64,000 bases of DNA from Variovorax paradoxus. GTDB taxonomy: Bacteria; Pseudomonadota; Gammaproteobacteria; Burkholderiales; Burkholderiaceae_C. Positions 25,281-33,689 of this stretch are shown piece by piece. The notes below the pieces were generated by a model. That model did not search any database and had not been told where the DNA came from. It saw nothing but the letters and a program-made list of their open reading frames with translations. The stretch covers positions 1,858,001 through 1,922,000 of the forward strand of contig NZ_CP102931.1 in assembly GCF_024734665.1 (NCBI RefSeq), written 5' to 3'. Position 1 is the stretch's first letter. Every line of letters begins with the position of its first letter. The position numbers were made by a program, and so were the translations under genes.

Positions 25281-26542
25281 GCCGGTTCCTTCTTCGGCAC
25301 GACGGGCGGGGCAGCCTTTGCGGCGGCCGGCGGCGCTTCGGGCGCGACAGCCACGATGTCGCCTTCGGCCAGCGAGTCCGAAGGGTTCAGCACCATGCGG
25401 TCGGTGCCTTCGAGGCCGTCGATCACTTCGACGTTTTCGCCGTAGTTGCGCCCCAGCGTCACGGCGCGCAGGCCGACACGGCCCTTCGCATCGACCACCG
25501 CGATGCGCGTGCCCTCGGCGCGGAACAGCAGCGCATTCGACGGCACGGTGAGCGTGCGGCTCGCGGCCAGCGGCAGCGACACCTGCACGTAGGCACCAGG
25601 CAGCAACGCGCCGTCGCTGTTGGGCAGAGACACCTCGACCTGCATCATCCGCGTAGTCGTGTCGATGGAGCCGGCGGTGCGCGCCACCTGGCCCTTGAAG
25701 CTCTGGCCGCGCAGTTCGGCCTGCGTGACGACCACCGGCTGGCCCGCCTTCACGAGCTGCGCATAGGCCTGCGGCACGTTGATGTACACGCGCAGCGGGT
25801 CGGTCTGCGCGAGCAGGAAAAGGGCGCGCCCGGCACCGCCGCCCGCACCCGCATCGATCAGGTCGCCCACGTCGACGTTGCGCCGTGTGATGACGCCCGC
25901 GAATGGCGCCACCACGCGCTTGAAGCCTTCGGTCTGCTTGAGTCGCTGCACGTTGGCGTCGGCCGCAGCCACGTTCGAAGTGGCCTGCGACACGGCGCTG
26001 CGGCGTTCGTCAAGGTCTTGCTGCGAAACCACGTCCTTCTTGCGCAGAGCCTCCCAGCGGTCGGCGGTGCTGCGCGCCAGCTCCAGCCCCGATGCGGCCT
26101 GCGCGCGTGCGGCCACGGCCTGCGAGAGCTGCTGGTCGATTTCGGGCGTCTCGATCTCGGCGAGCAGCTCGCCCTTTTCGACACGGCTGCCGATGTCTTT
26201 CGTCCAGCGCTTGAGGTAGCCGCTGGCGCGCGCCGAAATGGGCGATTGCACGAAGCCCTGCAGCGTCCCCGGCAGCGCCAGCGTCTGGCCGGTGGTGGGC
26301 ACGCGGGGCAGGGCGGTCTGCACATATTGCTTCGCGCGCTCGCTGGTGCCCGCTTCGAGCGCGCGGGCATTGGCGATGCGCACGAACACGGTGCGCGCCG
26401 CACCGAGCGCCAGCAGCACCAGCACGATCAGCACCAGCCAGCGCGTGCGCCGCACGATCTGCCGGCGGCGCAGCAGTTCACCGTCGCCCTCTTCAACGGC
26501 GATGGGGTGAATGGCCAATGCCGAGTGGCGTTGCTCCGTCAT
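25277..26542 (-). CDS. RND efflux periplasmic adaptor (membrane-fusion protein)
   Basis: 421 residues from the ATG at 26542, 4 bases after the permease stop. One N-terminal membrane anchor (about residues 31-50), then the HlyD-type order: lipoyl half, alpha-helical hairpin (about 130-200), second lipoyl half, beta-barrel and membrane-proximal domains. It bridges the inner-membrane permease to the outer-membrane channel. A Gly/Ala-rich insert (DAGAGGGAGRAL) sits in the barrel region. It ends in an Ala/Pro-rich tail. Confidence 0.92.
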   Translation of the reverse strand: MTEQRHSALAIHPIAVEEGDGELLRRRQIVRRTRWLVLIVLVLLALGAARTVFVRIANARALEAGTSERAKQYVQTALPRVPTTGQTLALPGTLQGFVQSPISARASGYLKRWTKDIGSRVEKGELLAEIETPEIDQQLSQAVAARAQAASGLELARSTADRWEALRKKDVVSQQDLDERRSAVSQATSNVAAADANVQRLKQTEGFKRVVAPFAGVITRRNVDVGDLIDAGAGGGAGRALFLLAQTDPLRVYINVPQAYAQLVKAGQPVVVTQAELRGQSFKGQVARTAGSIDTTTRMMQVEVSLPNSDGALLPGAYVQVSLPLAASRTLTVPSNALLFRAEGTRIAVVDAKGRVGLRAVTLGRNYGENVEVIDGLEGTDRMVLNPSDSLAEGDIVAVAPEAPPAAAKAAPPVVPKKEPA

Positions 26543-26546
26543 GAAA

Positions 26547-29500
26547 TCAGTTCTCCTGGGGCGCTGCGCCCGCTGGCGGTTGATGCTGTGCTTGCTGCGC
26601 TCCGCGTGCCGCTTTGCGGTGCGCAAGCCGACTGTGCACCCCCGCGAACACGGCGGGTACGAAAAACAATGTCGACACCGTGGCAAAGATCAGGCCACCG
26701 ATCACGGCACGGCCCAGCGGCGCGTTCTGCTCGGCGCCTTCGCCCAGGCCCAGCGCCATCGGGATCATGCCGATGATCATCGCCAGCGCCGTCATCAGCA
26801 CGGGGCGGATGCGGGTGGCGCCGGCTTCCAGCGCGGCCGACAGCGGCGGAATGCCCGCCTGCAGCCGCTCGCGCGCGAACGACACCAGAAGAATGGAGTT
26901 GGCCGTGGCCACGCCCATGGTCATGATCGCGCCCGTGAGCGCGGGCACGCTCAGCGTGGTGCCGGTGATGAACAGCATCCACGCAATGCCCGCCAACGCG
27001 GCTGGCAGGGCGGTGATGATGATGGCCGCGTCCAGCCACGACTGGAAGGTGACGACGATCAGCAGGTACACCAGCACGATCGCCATCGCGAGGCCGACGC
27101 CCAGGCCGATGAACGACGACTGCATGGTCTGCACCTGGCCGCGGATCTCGACCCGGCTGCCGCGCGAGAGCTTGGGCCGCATCTCGTCGACCAGCTTCTG
27201 CACCTTCGACGCCACGCTGGCCAGGTCGGTGCCCTGCACGCTCACGTACACGTCGATCACCGGCGCGATGTTGTAGCGCGACATCACGGCCGGCTGGCGG
27301 TCGGCCTGCGTGCTCACGAGGTTGCCCAGCAGTTGCTGCGCGCCGGTTCCCCCTGCTGCCGCGCCTGTGCCTGCGCCGACCGGAATGTTCAGCAGCGAGT
27401 CGAGCGAGTCGACGGTGTATTGCGGCGTCTGCACCGCGATGCTGTAGACCACGCCGTTCACCGGGTTCAGCCAGAAGGCCGGTGCCGTCTGCGAACTGCC
27501 CGACAGCGCGATGAGCACGTTCTGCCCCACGTTGGAGGCTGTCAGCCCGTACTGCTGCAGCCGCGTGCGGTCCATCTGCAGGCTCAGCGCCGGGCCGTCG
27601 AGCCGCTGGTGCACGTGGGCGTCGACCGCGCCCGGAATCTGGCGGATCGCCTTGGTCAGTTCGGCCGCGCGCAGGGCATTGCCGGCCATGTCGTTGCCGC
27701 TGAACTGCACATCGATGGCCGCGGGCAGGCCGAAGTTCAGGATTTGCGTGACGATGTCCGCCGGCTGGAAGAAAAATTCGATGCCCGGAAAGCGCTTGGG
27801 CAGCTCGGCCCGCAGGAGCGACACGAACTGCTCGGTCGGCTTGTGGCCTTCTTTCAGCGACAGCAGCAGCTCGCCGTCGAAGGTGCCGATGGTGCCGGCG
27901 TTGCTGTAAGACAGGTTGATGCCGCTGTTGGGCACGCCCAGGTTGTCGAGGATGGTTTCGAGCTGGTCCTGCGGCACCAGCTCGCGGATGGCGGCCTCCA
28001 CCTGGTCGGTGAGGCGAGCGGTCTCTTCGATGCGCGTGCCGGTGGGGGCACGCAAGTGCAGGCGTATCTGGCCGGCATCGACGGTCGGGAAGAAGTCGCG
28101 CCCCAGCGCCGGGTAGAGCAGGCAAGACAGCAGGCAGAAGCCGAGGAACAGGCCGATGAATCCGGCGCGCTTCGAGAGCACCGCCGACAGCACCAGCGTG
28201 TAGGCGCGGCGCACGCGTTCGAAGCGGCGGTCGAAGGCGCGGTACAGGCGCTGCAGGGCGCTCTGCTTCGCGCCTTCCGCCGGTGCATGGCCGCCGCCGT
28301 GCGAGCCGCCCATCAGCAGCATCACCAGCGTCGGCACCAGCGTGCGCGAAAGCAGGTAGGAGGCCAGCATGGCGAACACCACCGCCTCGGCCAATGGCAC
28401 GAACAGGAAGCGCGCCACGCCCGAGAGGAAGAACATCGGAACGAACACGATGCAGATGCACAGCGTGGAAACGAAGGCGGCCGAGCCGATCTCGCCCGCG
28501 CCGACCTCGATGGCCTCCTTCAGCGGCGTGCCCATGTGCAGGTGCCGCTCGATGTTCTCGATGGTCACGATCGCCTGGTCGACCAGGATGCCCACCGAGA
28601 GCGCCAGCCCGCCCAGCGTCATGAGGTTGAGCGTTTCGCCCAGCGAATACAGCACCAGGATGGACGCCAGGATCGACAGCGGAATCGTCAGGCCGATGAT
28701 CAGCGTGCTGCGCCAGTTGCCCAGGAACAGCAGCACCATCGCGGCCGTGAGCGCTGCGGCCAGGATGGCTTCGAACACCACGCCCTTGACGGCGGCTTTC
28801 ACGAACACCGACTGGTCGAACAGCGGCGTGATCTTGATGTCTTCCGGCATCGTCTGCGCGGCGATGGGCAGCATGGCGCGGATGTTGGAGACGATGTCCA
28901 GCGTGGAGGCGCCGCCGTTCTTCAGCACCGACAGCAGCACGCCGCGCACGCCGTCCTGGCGCACCACGTTGGTCTGCGGCGAGAAGCCGTCGCGCACGTA
29001 GGCCACGTCACGCAGGTAGGTGGTGGCGCCGTTCACCGTGCGGATCGGCAGGTCGTTCAGGCCCGCGATGGCGTCGGGCGAGCCGTTCATCTTCACGTTG
29101 TATTCGGTGGCGCCGAACTTGGCCGTGCCTGAGGGCAGGATCAGGTTCTGCGTGTTCACCGCGTTCACCACGTCGGCCGGCGAGAGGCCGCGCGCCTGCA
29201 GCGCCTGCGTGTCGAGGTCGACCGAAATCAGCCGGTTCTTGCCGCCATAGGGAAAGGGAATGGCCGCGCCCGGCACCGTGATGAGCTGCGGGCGCAGCTG
29301 GTTGACGGTGGAGTCGAACAGCGAGTTTTCAGAGCGCGTGGGGCTCGACAGCGCCAGCTGGATCACCGGCACGCTGGAGGCCGAATACTTGATGACCAGC
29401 GGCGGCGTGATGCCCGGCGGCAGCTGCCGCACCTGCGCCTGCATCGAAGCCACCACCTGCGATATGGCCATCTCGATGTTGGCCGTGGGCTGGAAGAACA

Positions 29501-29774
29501 CCTTGATGATCGACACGCCCGCCAGCGACTGCGACTCGATGTGCTCGATGTCGCTCACCGTGGTGGTCAGCCCGCGTTCCACCTGGCCGGAGATGCGCTG
29601 CCCCATTTCCTGCGCCGGCAGGCCGGTGTAGTTCCAGATGACGCTGACCACCGGGATGTTGATTTCCGGGAAGATGTCGGTCGCCATGCGTGCGAGGACA
29701 AAGGGCGTGGCCAGCACGATCAGCATCGCCATGACGATGAAGGTGTACGGACGACGCAACGCAAGCTGGACCAT
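26547..29774 (-). CDS. RND efflux inner-membrane permease (AcrB/HAE-like)
   Basis: 1075 residues with the RND layout: TM1 at the extreme N-terminus, a large periplasmic loop, TM2-6, a second periplasmic loop, TM8-12. It should act as a trimeric proton-driven exporter. However, the TM4 proton-relay segment reads GILVDQAIV (Asp399-Gln400), where AcrB has Asp-Asp, and TM10 reads ATANSILL (Ala958), where AcrB has a relay lysine. This marks a divergent subgroup and leaves the proton pathway unclear. First gene of the operon with adaptor and NodT channel. Drug, solvent or other substrate unknown. Confidence 0.92.
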   Translation of the reverse strand: MVQLALRRPYTFIVMAMLIVLATPFVLARMATDIFPEINIPVVSVIWNYTGLPAQEMGQRISGQVERGLTTTVSDIEHIESQSLAGVSIIKVFFQPTANIEMAISQVVASMQAQVRQLPPGITPPLVIKYSASSVPVIQLALSSPTRSENSLFDSTVNQLRPQLITVPGAAIPFPYGGKNRLISVDLDTQALQARGLSPADVVNAVNTQNLILPSGTAKFGATEYNVKMNGSPDAIAGLNDLPIRTVNGATTYLRDVAYVRDGFSPQTNVVRQDGVRGVLLSVLKNGGASTLDIVSNIRAMLPIAAQTMPEDIKITPLFDQSVFVKAAVKGVVFEAILAAALTAAMVLLFLGNWRSTLIIGLTIPLSILASILVLYSLGETLNLMTLGGLALSVGILVDQAIVTIENIERHLHMGTPLKEAIEVGAGEIGSAAFVSTLCICIVFVPMFFLSGVARFLFVPLAEAVVFAMLASYLLSRTLVPTLVMLLMGGSHGGGHAPAEGAKQSALQRLYRAFDRRFERVRRAYTLVLSAVLSKRAGFIGLFLGFCLLSCLLYPALGRDFFPTVDAGQIRLHLRAPTGTRIEETARLTDQVEAAIRELVPQDQLETILDNLGVPNSGINLSYSNAGTIGTFDGELLLSLKEGHKPTEQFVSLLRAELPKRFPGIEFFFQPADIVTQILNFGLPAAIDVQFSGNDMAGNALRAAELTKAIRQIPGAVDAHVHQRLDGPALSLQMDRTRLQQYGLTASNVGQNVLIALSGSSQTAPAFWLNPVNGVVYSIAVQTPQYTVDSLDSLLNIPVGAGTGAAAGGTGAQQLLGNLVSTQADRQPAVMSRYNIAPVIDVYVSVQGTDLASVASKVQKLVDEMRPKLSRGSRVEIRGQVQTMQSSFIGLGVGLAMAIVLVYLLIVVTFQSWLDAAIIITALPAALAGIAWMLFITGTTLSVPALTGAIMTMGVATANSILLVSFARERLQAGIPPLSAALEAGATRIRPVLMTALAMIIGMIPMALGLGEGAEQNAPLGRAVIGGLIFATVSTLFFVPAVFAGVHSRLAHRKAARGAQQAQHQPPAGAAPQEN

Positions 29775-29883
29775 GGAGGGGGCTCTCTGCTTCCGACGGA
29801 AAAAGGTTTTGCATCATAAGGAAGTAGATTTAAGTTTGCCGACTCCGTTAAATAGGGTGTGGCGCTTTACCAAAAGGGTGCAT

Positions 29884-30390
29884 ATGGACAGGGTCTGGCT
29901 GGTAGTGATGGGCGTTTCGGGATGCGGCAAATCGAGCCTGGGCGCGGCGCTGGCTACCGCCCTCGACCTGCCGCTCATAGAAGGCGACGACCACCATCCG
30001 CCGGCCAATGTCGAGAAGATGAGCCACGGCATCGCGCTGACCGATGCCGATCGCGCGGGCTGGCTCGCCACGCTGGGCCGCGCGCTGGCCGGTGCGCCGC
30101 AGGGCGCCGTGCTGACCTGCTCGGCGCTCAAGCGCATCTACCGCGAGCAACTGCGCGCGGCCGCGCCGGGGCTGCGCTTCGTGTTCATGGCGATCGAACG
30201 GGCCGAGGCCGAGCGCCGCGTGGCCGCGCGGGCCGGGGCGGGGGAGCACATGTTTCCCGCCAGCTTGGTAGCCAACCAGTTCGCCACGCTGGAGTCGCCG
30301 GTGGGGGAGGCGGGTGTGCTCGCAGTGGATGCGACCGCGCCGCTGGCGCAGTCGGTGGGGGCGGTGAAGGCGTGGCTGGTCAGCCCTTGA
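29884..30390 (+). CDS. gntK: Gluconokinase
   Basis: 168 residues, the size of GntK. P-loop GVSGCGKSS (residues 10-18), followed by the substrate-side EGDDHHPPANVEKM and the LTCSALKRIYRE signature of the family. It phosphorylates gluconate to 6-phosphogluconate with ATP in the cytosol. 6-phosphogluconate dehydrogenase is encoded about 2 kb away at 32038-33465, so both steps from gluconate to ribulose 5-phosphate lie in this neighbourhood. The ATG at 29884 is chosen because the conserved P-loop begins 10 residues later. Convergent overlap with the MarR gene. Confidence 0.92.
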   Translation: MDRVWLVVMGVSGCGKSSLGAALATALDLPLIEGDDHHPPANVEKMSHGIALTDADRAGWLATLGRALAGAPQGAVLTCSALKRIYREQLRAAAPGLRFVFMAIERAEAERRVAARAGAGEHMFPASLVANQFATLESPVGEAGVLAVDATAPLAQSVGAVKAWLVSP

Positions 30391-30874
30391 GTTCGGCGCG
30401 CATGCCTTCGAGCGTGGTGGCCACGCGGCCCATCACGTCGGCCACCATGTCCAATTCGTCGCGCGTGGCCGGCGCGACCATCGCGGTCACCATCTCCGCC
30501 TGAACCGCCAGGCACTTCTGTGCCATTGCCATGCCGTCGTCGGTGAGCGTGAGGCGACGCACGCGTGCGTCGGCGCCATCGCTGTCGCGCCGCACCCAGC
30601 CCCTGGCCTCCATCTGCGTGAGCAGCATGCTGACGCCGCTCTTCGCCACGAAGCAGCGCGCGGCCAGCGCCTGCTGCGTGATGCCCGGCGTGGTCGCGAT
30701 GGTGGCCAGCACCTCGTGCTCGCCCACGCGCAGGCCGATGGCGGCGAGCCGCGCCGTCATTACCGCATCGCAGAGGTTGTAGGCCCGCACCACCGCCAGC
30801 CATGCGGCCGTGCCGTGGGGCGAGGAGGGGGCTTTGTCGGTCTTGCGGGGCTTGGAGGACTTTGCTGCGGGCAT
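30380..30874 (-). CDS. MarR-family transcriptional regulator
   Basis: 164 residues. MarR winged helix at about 50-120 (TQQALAARCFVAKSGVSMLL is the HTH, RRDSDGADARVRR the wing). It is divergent from the thioesterase gene at 30932; the 57-base gap holds two related inverted repeats with GTTC...GAAC ends, likely its operators. Its 3' end overlaps the gntK 3' end by 11 bases on the opposite strand. The ligand may be an aromatic or acyl compound, as usual for MarR, but is not shown. Confidence 0.88.
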   Translation of the reverse strand: MPAAKSSKPRKTDKAPSSPHGTAAWLAVVRAYNLCDAVMTARLAAIGLRVGEHEVLATIATTPGITQQALAARCFVAKSGVSMLLTQMEARGWVRRDSDGADARVRRLTLTDDGMAMAQKCLAVQAEMVTAMVAPATRDELDMVADVMGRVATTLEGMRAELKG

Positions 30875-30881
30875 CGAGATG

Positions 30882-30915
30882 GTTCAGTCTTGAACTAGAA
30901 TGTTCTGAATTGAAC
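30882..30915. promoter_or_regulatory. Paired MarR-type operators
   Basis: GTTCAGTCTTGAAC (30882-30895) and GTTCTGAATTGAAC (30902-30915) are two 14-base inverted repeats whose centres are 20 bases (two helical turns) apart. They lie between the divergent MarR (30874) and thioesterase (30932) starts. The spacing and position fit two MarR dimers on one face of the DNA. Assignment is inference. Confidence 0.55.
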
Positions 30916-30931
30916 CAATTCTAGGCTTTCC

Positions 30932-31459
30932 ATGAACCTCTACCTGCGCTTGCTGATGACCCTGCTGCGTGCCTGGCGTGCACCGCGCCTGGCGCCGGGC
31001 GACACGCTGGAGCGGCAACTGCGCGTGCTGCCGAACGACCTCGATATCAACGGCCACATGAACAACGGCCGCTACCTGACGGTCGTCGACCTGATGCTGG
31101 TCGAGTATTTCGTGCGCACCGGCTTTGCGACCACCATGCTGCGCCAGGGCTGGAGGCCGATGTCCGGCGGCTCGCTCATCAGCTACCGACGCGGGCTCAA
31201 CCCCTTTCAGGTGTACACGCTGCGCTTTCGGCTCGACGCCACGGACCAGCACTGGAACTACATGCGCTTCGAGTTCGTGCGTGGCGACAGGGTCTGCGCG
31301 GCCGGCTACATGAAGGGCGCGGCCGTGGGGCGCGGCGGGTTGGTGCCGAACCAGGAGTCGTATGCAGCCATGGGGCTCGTGCCGCCGGCGCATGCGCTGC
31401 CGGGGCCGGTGCGCGACTGGATCGCGGCCGAGCAGGGCGTGATGAACGCGGCCTGGTAA
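30932..31459 (+). CDS. Acyl-CoA thioesterase, hotdog fold
   Basis: 175 residues. The 4HBT-type catalytic helix region is NDLDINGHMNNGRYL (about residues 33-47), with the Asp-x-x-x-H-x-N pattern of YbgC/FadM-like thioesterases; closest in style to the THEM6-like group. It hydrolyses acyl-CoA thioesters to free acids. No signal peptide; the N-terminal RLLMTLLRAW stretch is amphipathic. Likely under control of the divergent MarR protein. Substrate chain length unknown. Confidence 0.87.
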   Translation: MNLYLRLLMTLLRAWRAPRLAPGDTLERQLRVLPNDLDINGHMNNGRYLTVVDLMLVEYFVRTGFATTMLRQGWRPMSGGSLISYRRGLNPFQVYTLRFRLDATDQHWNYMRFEFVRGDRVCAAGYMKGAAVGRGGLVPNQESYAAMGLVPPAHALPGPVRDWIAAEQGVMNAAW

Positions 31460-31462
31460 GGC

Positions 31463-32020
31463 TCAGCGCGTTGGCGGCGCATCGAGCGCCAGCCGCAGCC
31501 GCGTGACGTTCGGGTTGCCCGGGTCGCGCTGCAGCTTGAAGCCCAGCTTGCGCGCCAGCGCCAGCATGCCGATGTTGTCGTAGAGCGTGATGTCCGCCAG
31601 CTGCTTCACGCCGGCCGCCGCGGCCGCGTCGATCAGCTTGCTCATGAGCTTGTGGGCAACGCTGTGGTGCTGCCAGGCATCTGCGATGACGACAGCGAAT
31701 TCGGCGACGTGCGCCGTCTCGGGCGTCTCGCCGCGCACGTAGCGCACCACGCCCATCTGCTGCTCCACGCCATCGACCTCGGTCGTCGCGATGAGCGCGA
31801 GTTCGTGGTCGTAGTCGATGTGCGTCATGCGCCACAGCTCATCGGGCTGCGGCTTTCGCGGCGACAGCAGGCGGTGGTAGCCCGTCTCTTTCGAGAGTCC
31901 GTCCACGAAGGCCGTGTGCATGGCCAGGTCATCGGCGCGGATAGGGCGGATCCGCACCGGCGTACCGTCGCGCAGTTGCCAGTCCTCGACCAGGTGGCTG
32001 GGGTAGTCGAGGGCTGGCAT
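31463..32020 (-). CDS. GNAT-family N-acetyltransferase
   Basis: 185 residues. The N-terminal half begins with DGTPVRIRPIRADD, a common GNAT opening; the acetyl-CoA-binding motif A region falls around VVIADAWQHHSVAHKLM (about 115-131), though its Q/RxxGxG/A loop is degenerate (QHHSVA). It resembles the C-terminal GNAT domain that accompanies Pat/CoA-ligase-type protein acetyltransferases, but it stands alone. It follows gnd by 17 bases on the same strand and may be cotranscribed. Substrate unknown. Confidence 0.85.
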   Translation of the reverse strand: MPALDYPSHLVEDWQLRDGTPVRIRPIRADDLAMHTAFVDGLSKETGYHRLLSPRKPQPDELWRMTHIDYDHELALIATTEVDGVEQQMGVVRYVRGETPETAHVAEFAVVIADAWQHHSVAHKLMSKLIDAAAAAGVKQLADITLYDNIGMLALARKLGFKLQRDPGNPNVTRLRLALDAPPTR

Positions 32021-32037
32021 GGCATCACCCAGTCGAC

Positions 32038-33465
32038 TCAGCCGATCACTTCGGGCCAGTCTGTGTGGAAGAACTGGCCTTCGGGCTTGTCGGTACGCTC
32101 ATACGTGTGGGCACCGAAGAAGTCGCGCTGCGCCTGCAACAGGTTCGCCGGCAGGCGCTCGGTGCGGTAGCTGTCGTAGTAGGCCAGCGAGGCGCTGAAG
32201 GCCGGCACCGGAATGCCGTTGCTCACCGCCAGCGCCACCACTTCGCGCCAGTTCTGCTGCGTGCGGTTCAGCAGGTCCTTGAAGAACGGGTTGAGCATCA
32301 GGTTGCCCAGGGCAGGGTCGGTGCGGAAGGCATCGGTGATGCGGTTCAGGAAGCGCGCGCGAATGATGCAGCCGCCGCGCCAGATCGACGCGATGCCGCC
32401 CAGGTCGAGGCCCCAGCCCTTCTTGTCGCCCATGGTCTTGATGAGGTCGAAGCCCTGCGTGTAGCTGATGACCTTCGATGCATAGAGCGCATCGTGCACC
32501 TTGGCCACCAGCGCCTTCTTCTCGACTGACAGCTCGATCTTCGGGCCCTGCAGCAGCTTGCTGGCCGCCACGCGCTGCTTCTTCTGCGACGACAGCACGC
32601 GTGCTTCCACGGCCGCGTTGATGGTGCTGATGACCACCGCGTTCTCGGCCGCGTTGATCAGCGTCCACTGGCCTGTGCCCTTCTGGCCGGCCTTGTCGAG
32701 AATGACGTCGACGATGGGCTTGCCCGTTTCCGGATCTTTCTGCTCGAGCGCCTTGGCGGTGATCTGGATCAGGTAGCTCTGCAGCTCGCCGTCGTTCCAT
32801 TCGTTGAAGATGGCGGCCATTTCGTCGGTGCTGAAGCTGGCCGCCTTGAACAGGCTGTAGGCCTCGCAGATCAGCTGCATGTCGCCGTACTCGATGCCGT
32901 TGTGCACCATCTTCACGTAGTGGCCCGCGCCGCCGGGGCCGATGTGAATCACGCAGGGCTCGCCGTCCACCTTGGCCGCGATGCTCTCGAAGATCGGCTT
33001 CATCACCTCCCAGGTGGAAAGCGGCCCGCCCGGCATGATCGACGGCCCCTTGCGCGCGCCTTCCTCGCCGCCCGACACGCCCGCGCCGATGAAGCGCAGG
33101 CCCTTGCTGGAGAGGTACGCGTCGCGGCGCTCGGTGTCGGTGTAGAGGCTGTTGCCGCCGTCGATGACGATGTCGTCCTTGTCCAGCAGTGGAATGAGCA
33201 GCTCGATCACCTGGTCGACCGGCGCGCCGGCCTTCACCATGATCTGGATCTTGCGAGGCTTGGCCAGGCTCTGCACGAACTCTTCCAGCGTCTTCGCGCC
33301 GACCAGCTTCTTGCCGGGGTTGACGGCAATGAAGGCTTCGGTGGTGGCCTCGGTGCGGTTGTACACGCTGACCTGGAAGCCGCGGCTTTCCACATTCAGC
33401 ACGAGGTTCTGGCCCATCACGGCCAGGCCGATCAGTCCGAAATCGCTTTGCTTGTTGCTGCTCAT
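32038..33465 (-). CDS. gnd: 6-phosphogluconate dehydrogenase (decarboxylating)
   Basis: 475 residues, the standard long Gnd length. NADP-binding Rossmann start GLIGLAVMGQN (residues 10-20), the catalytic segment with Lys in HIGPGGAGHYVKMVHNGIEYG, and the C-terminal HTDWPE tail typical of the dimeric enzyme. It oxidatively decarboxylates 6-phosphogluconate to ribulose 5-phosphate in the cytosol. A GNAT gene follows. Together with gntK nearby it allows gluconate entry into the pentose phosphate pathway. Confidence 0.96.
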   Translation of the reverse strand: MSSNKQSDFGLIGLAVMGQNLVLNVESRGFQVSVYNRTEATTEAFIAVNPGKKLVGAKTLEEFVQSLAKPRKIQIMVKAGAPVDQVIELLIPLLDKDDIVIDGGNSLYTDTERRDAYLSSKGLRFIGAGVSGGEEGARKGPSIMPGGPLSTWEVMKPIFESIAAKVDGEPCVIHIGPGGAGHYVKMVHNGIEYGDMQLICEAYSLFKAASFSTDEMAAIFNEWNDGELQSYLIQITAKALEQKDPETGKPIVDVILDKAGQKGTGQWTLINAAENAVVISTINAAVEARVLSSQKKQRVAASKLLQGPKIELSVEKKALVAKVHDALYASKVISYTQGFDLIKTMGDKKGWGLDLGGIASIWRGGCIIRARFLNRITDAFRTDPALGNLMLNPFFKDLLNRTQQNWREVVALAVSNGIPVPAFSASLAYYDSYRTERLPANLLQAQRDFFGAHTYERTDKPEGQFFHTDWPEVIG

Positions 33466-33582
33466 GACCCGTCTTGCCCTTCTTTCATGTGCGTGCGCCG
33501 GAATGGATTACCCCGCGCACGGGTTGGTTCGCGGGTCATTTTGCCGGTGCCGGGCGCAGGGTGGCGTCGGAGGCGGTCTATA

Positions 33583-33599
33583 CCCGCTTGGCAAGCGGG
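33583..33599. promoter_or_regulatory. 17-base palindrome in the gnd/AraC divergent region
   Basis: CCCGCTTGGCAAGCGGG has 8-base perfect arms around one base, about 90 bases upstream of the AraC-type gene and 117 bases upstream of gnd on the other strand. There is no T-run on either side, so it is not an intrinsic terminator. Possibly an operator. Confidence 0.4.
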
Positions 33600-33689
33600 C
33601 ACGGCATGGGTATGTTTGGCGCGCATGAGCGCCGCGCCGGGCCGCCCCAAGCAAGCTCGCACCGCAGTGCGAAGCACGAAGGTATTTCA

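Noticed and set aside
26511..29132. Very long open frame on the plus strand opposite the RND permease
   Set aside because: It is the antisense shadow of a clear RND gene in high-GC DNA; its translation is a low-complexity Arg/His/Gln-rich sequence without domains.
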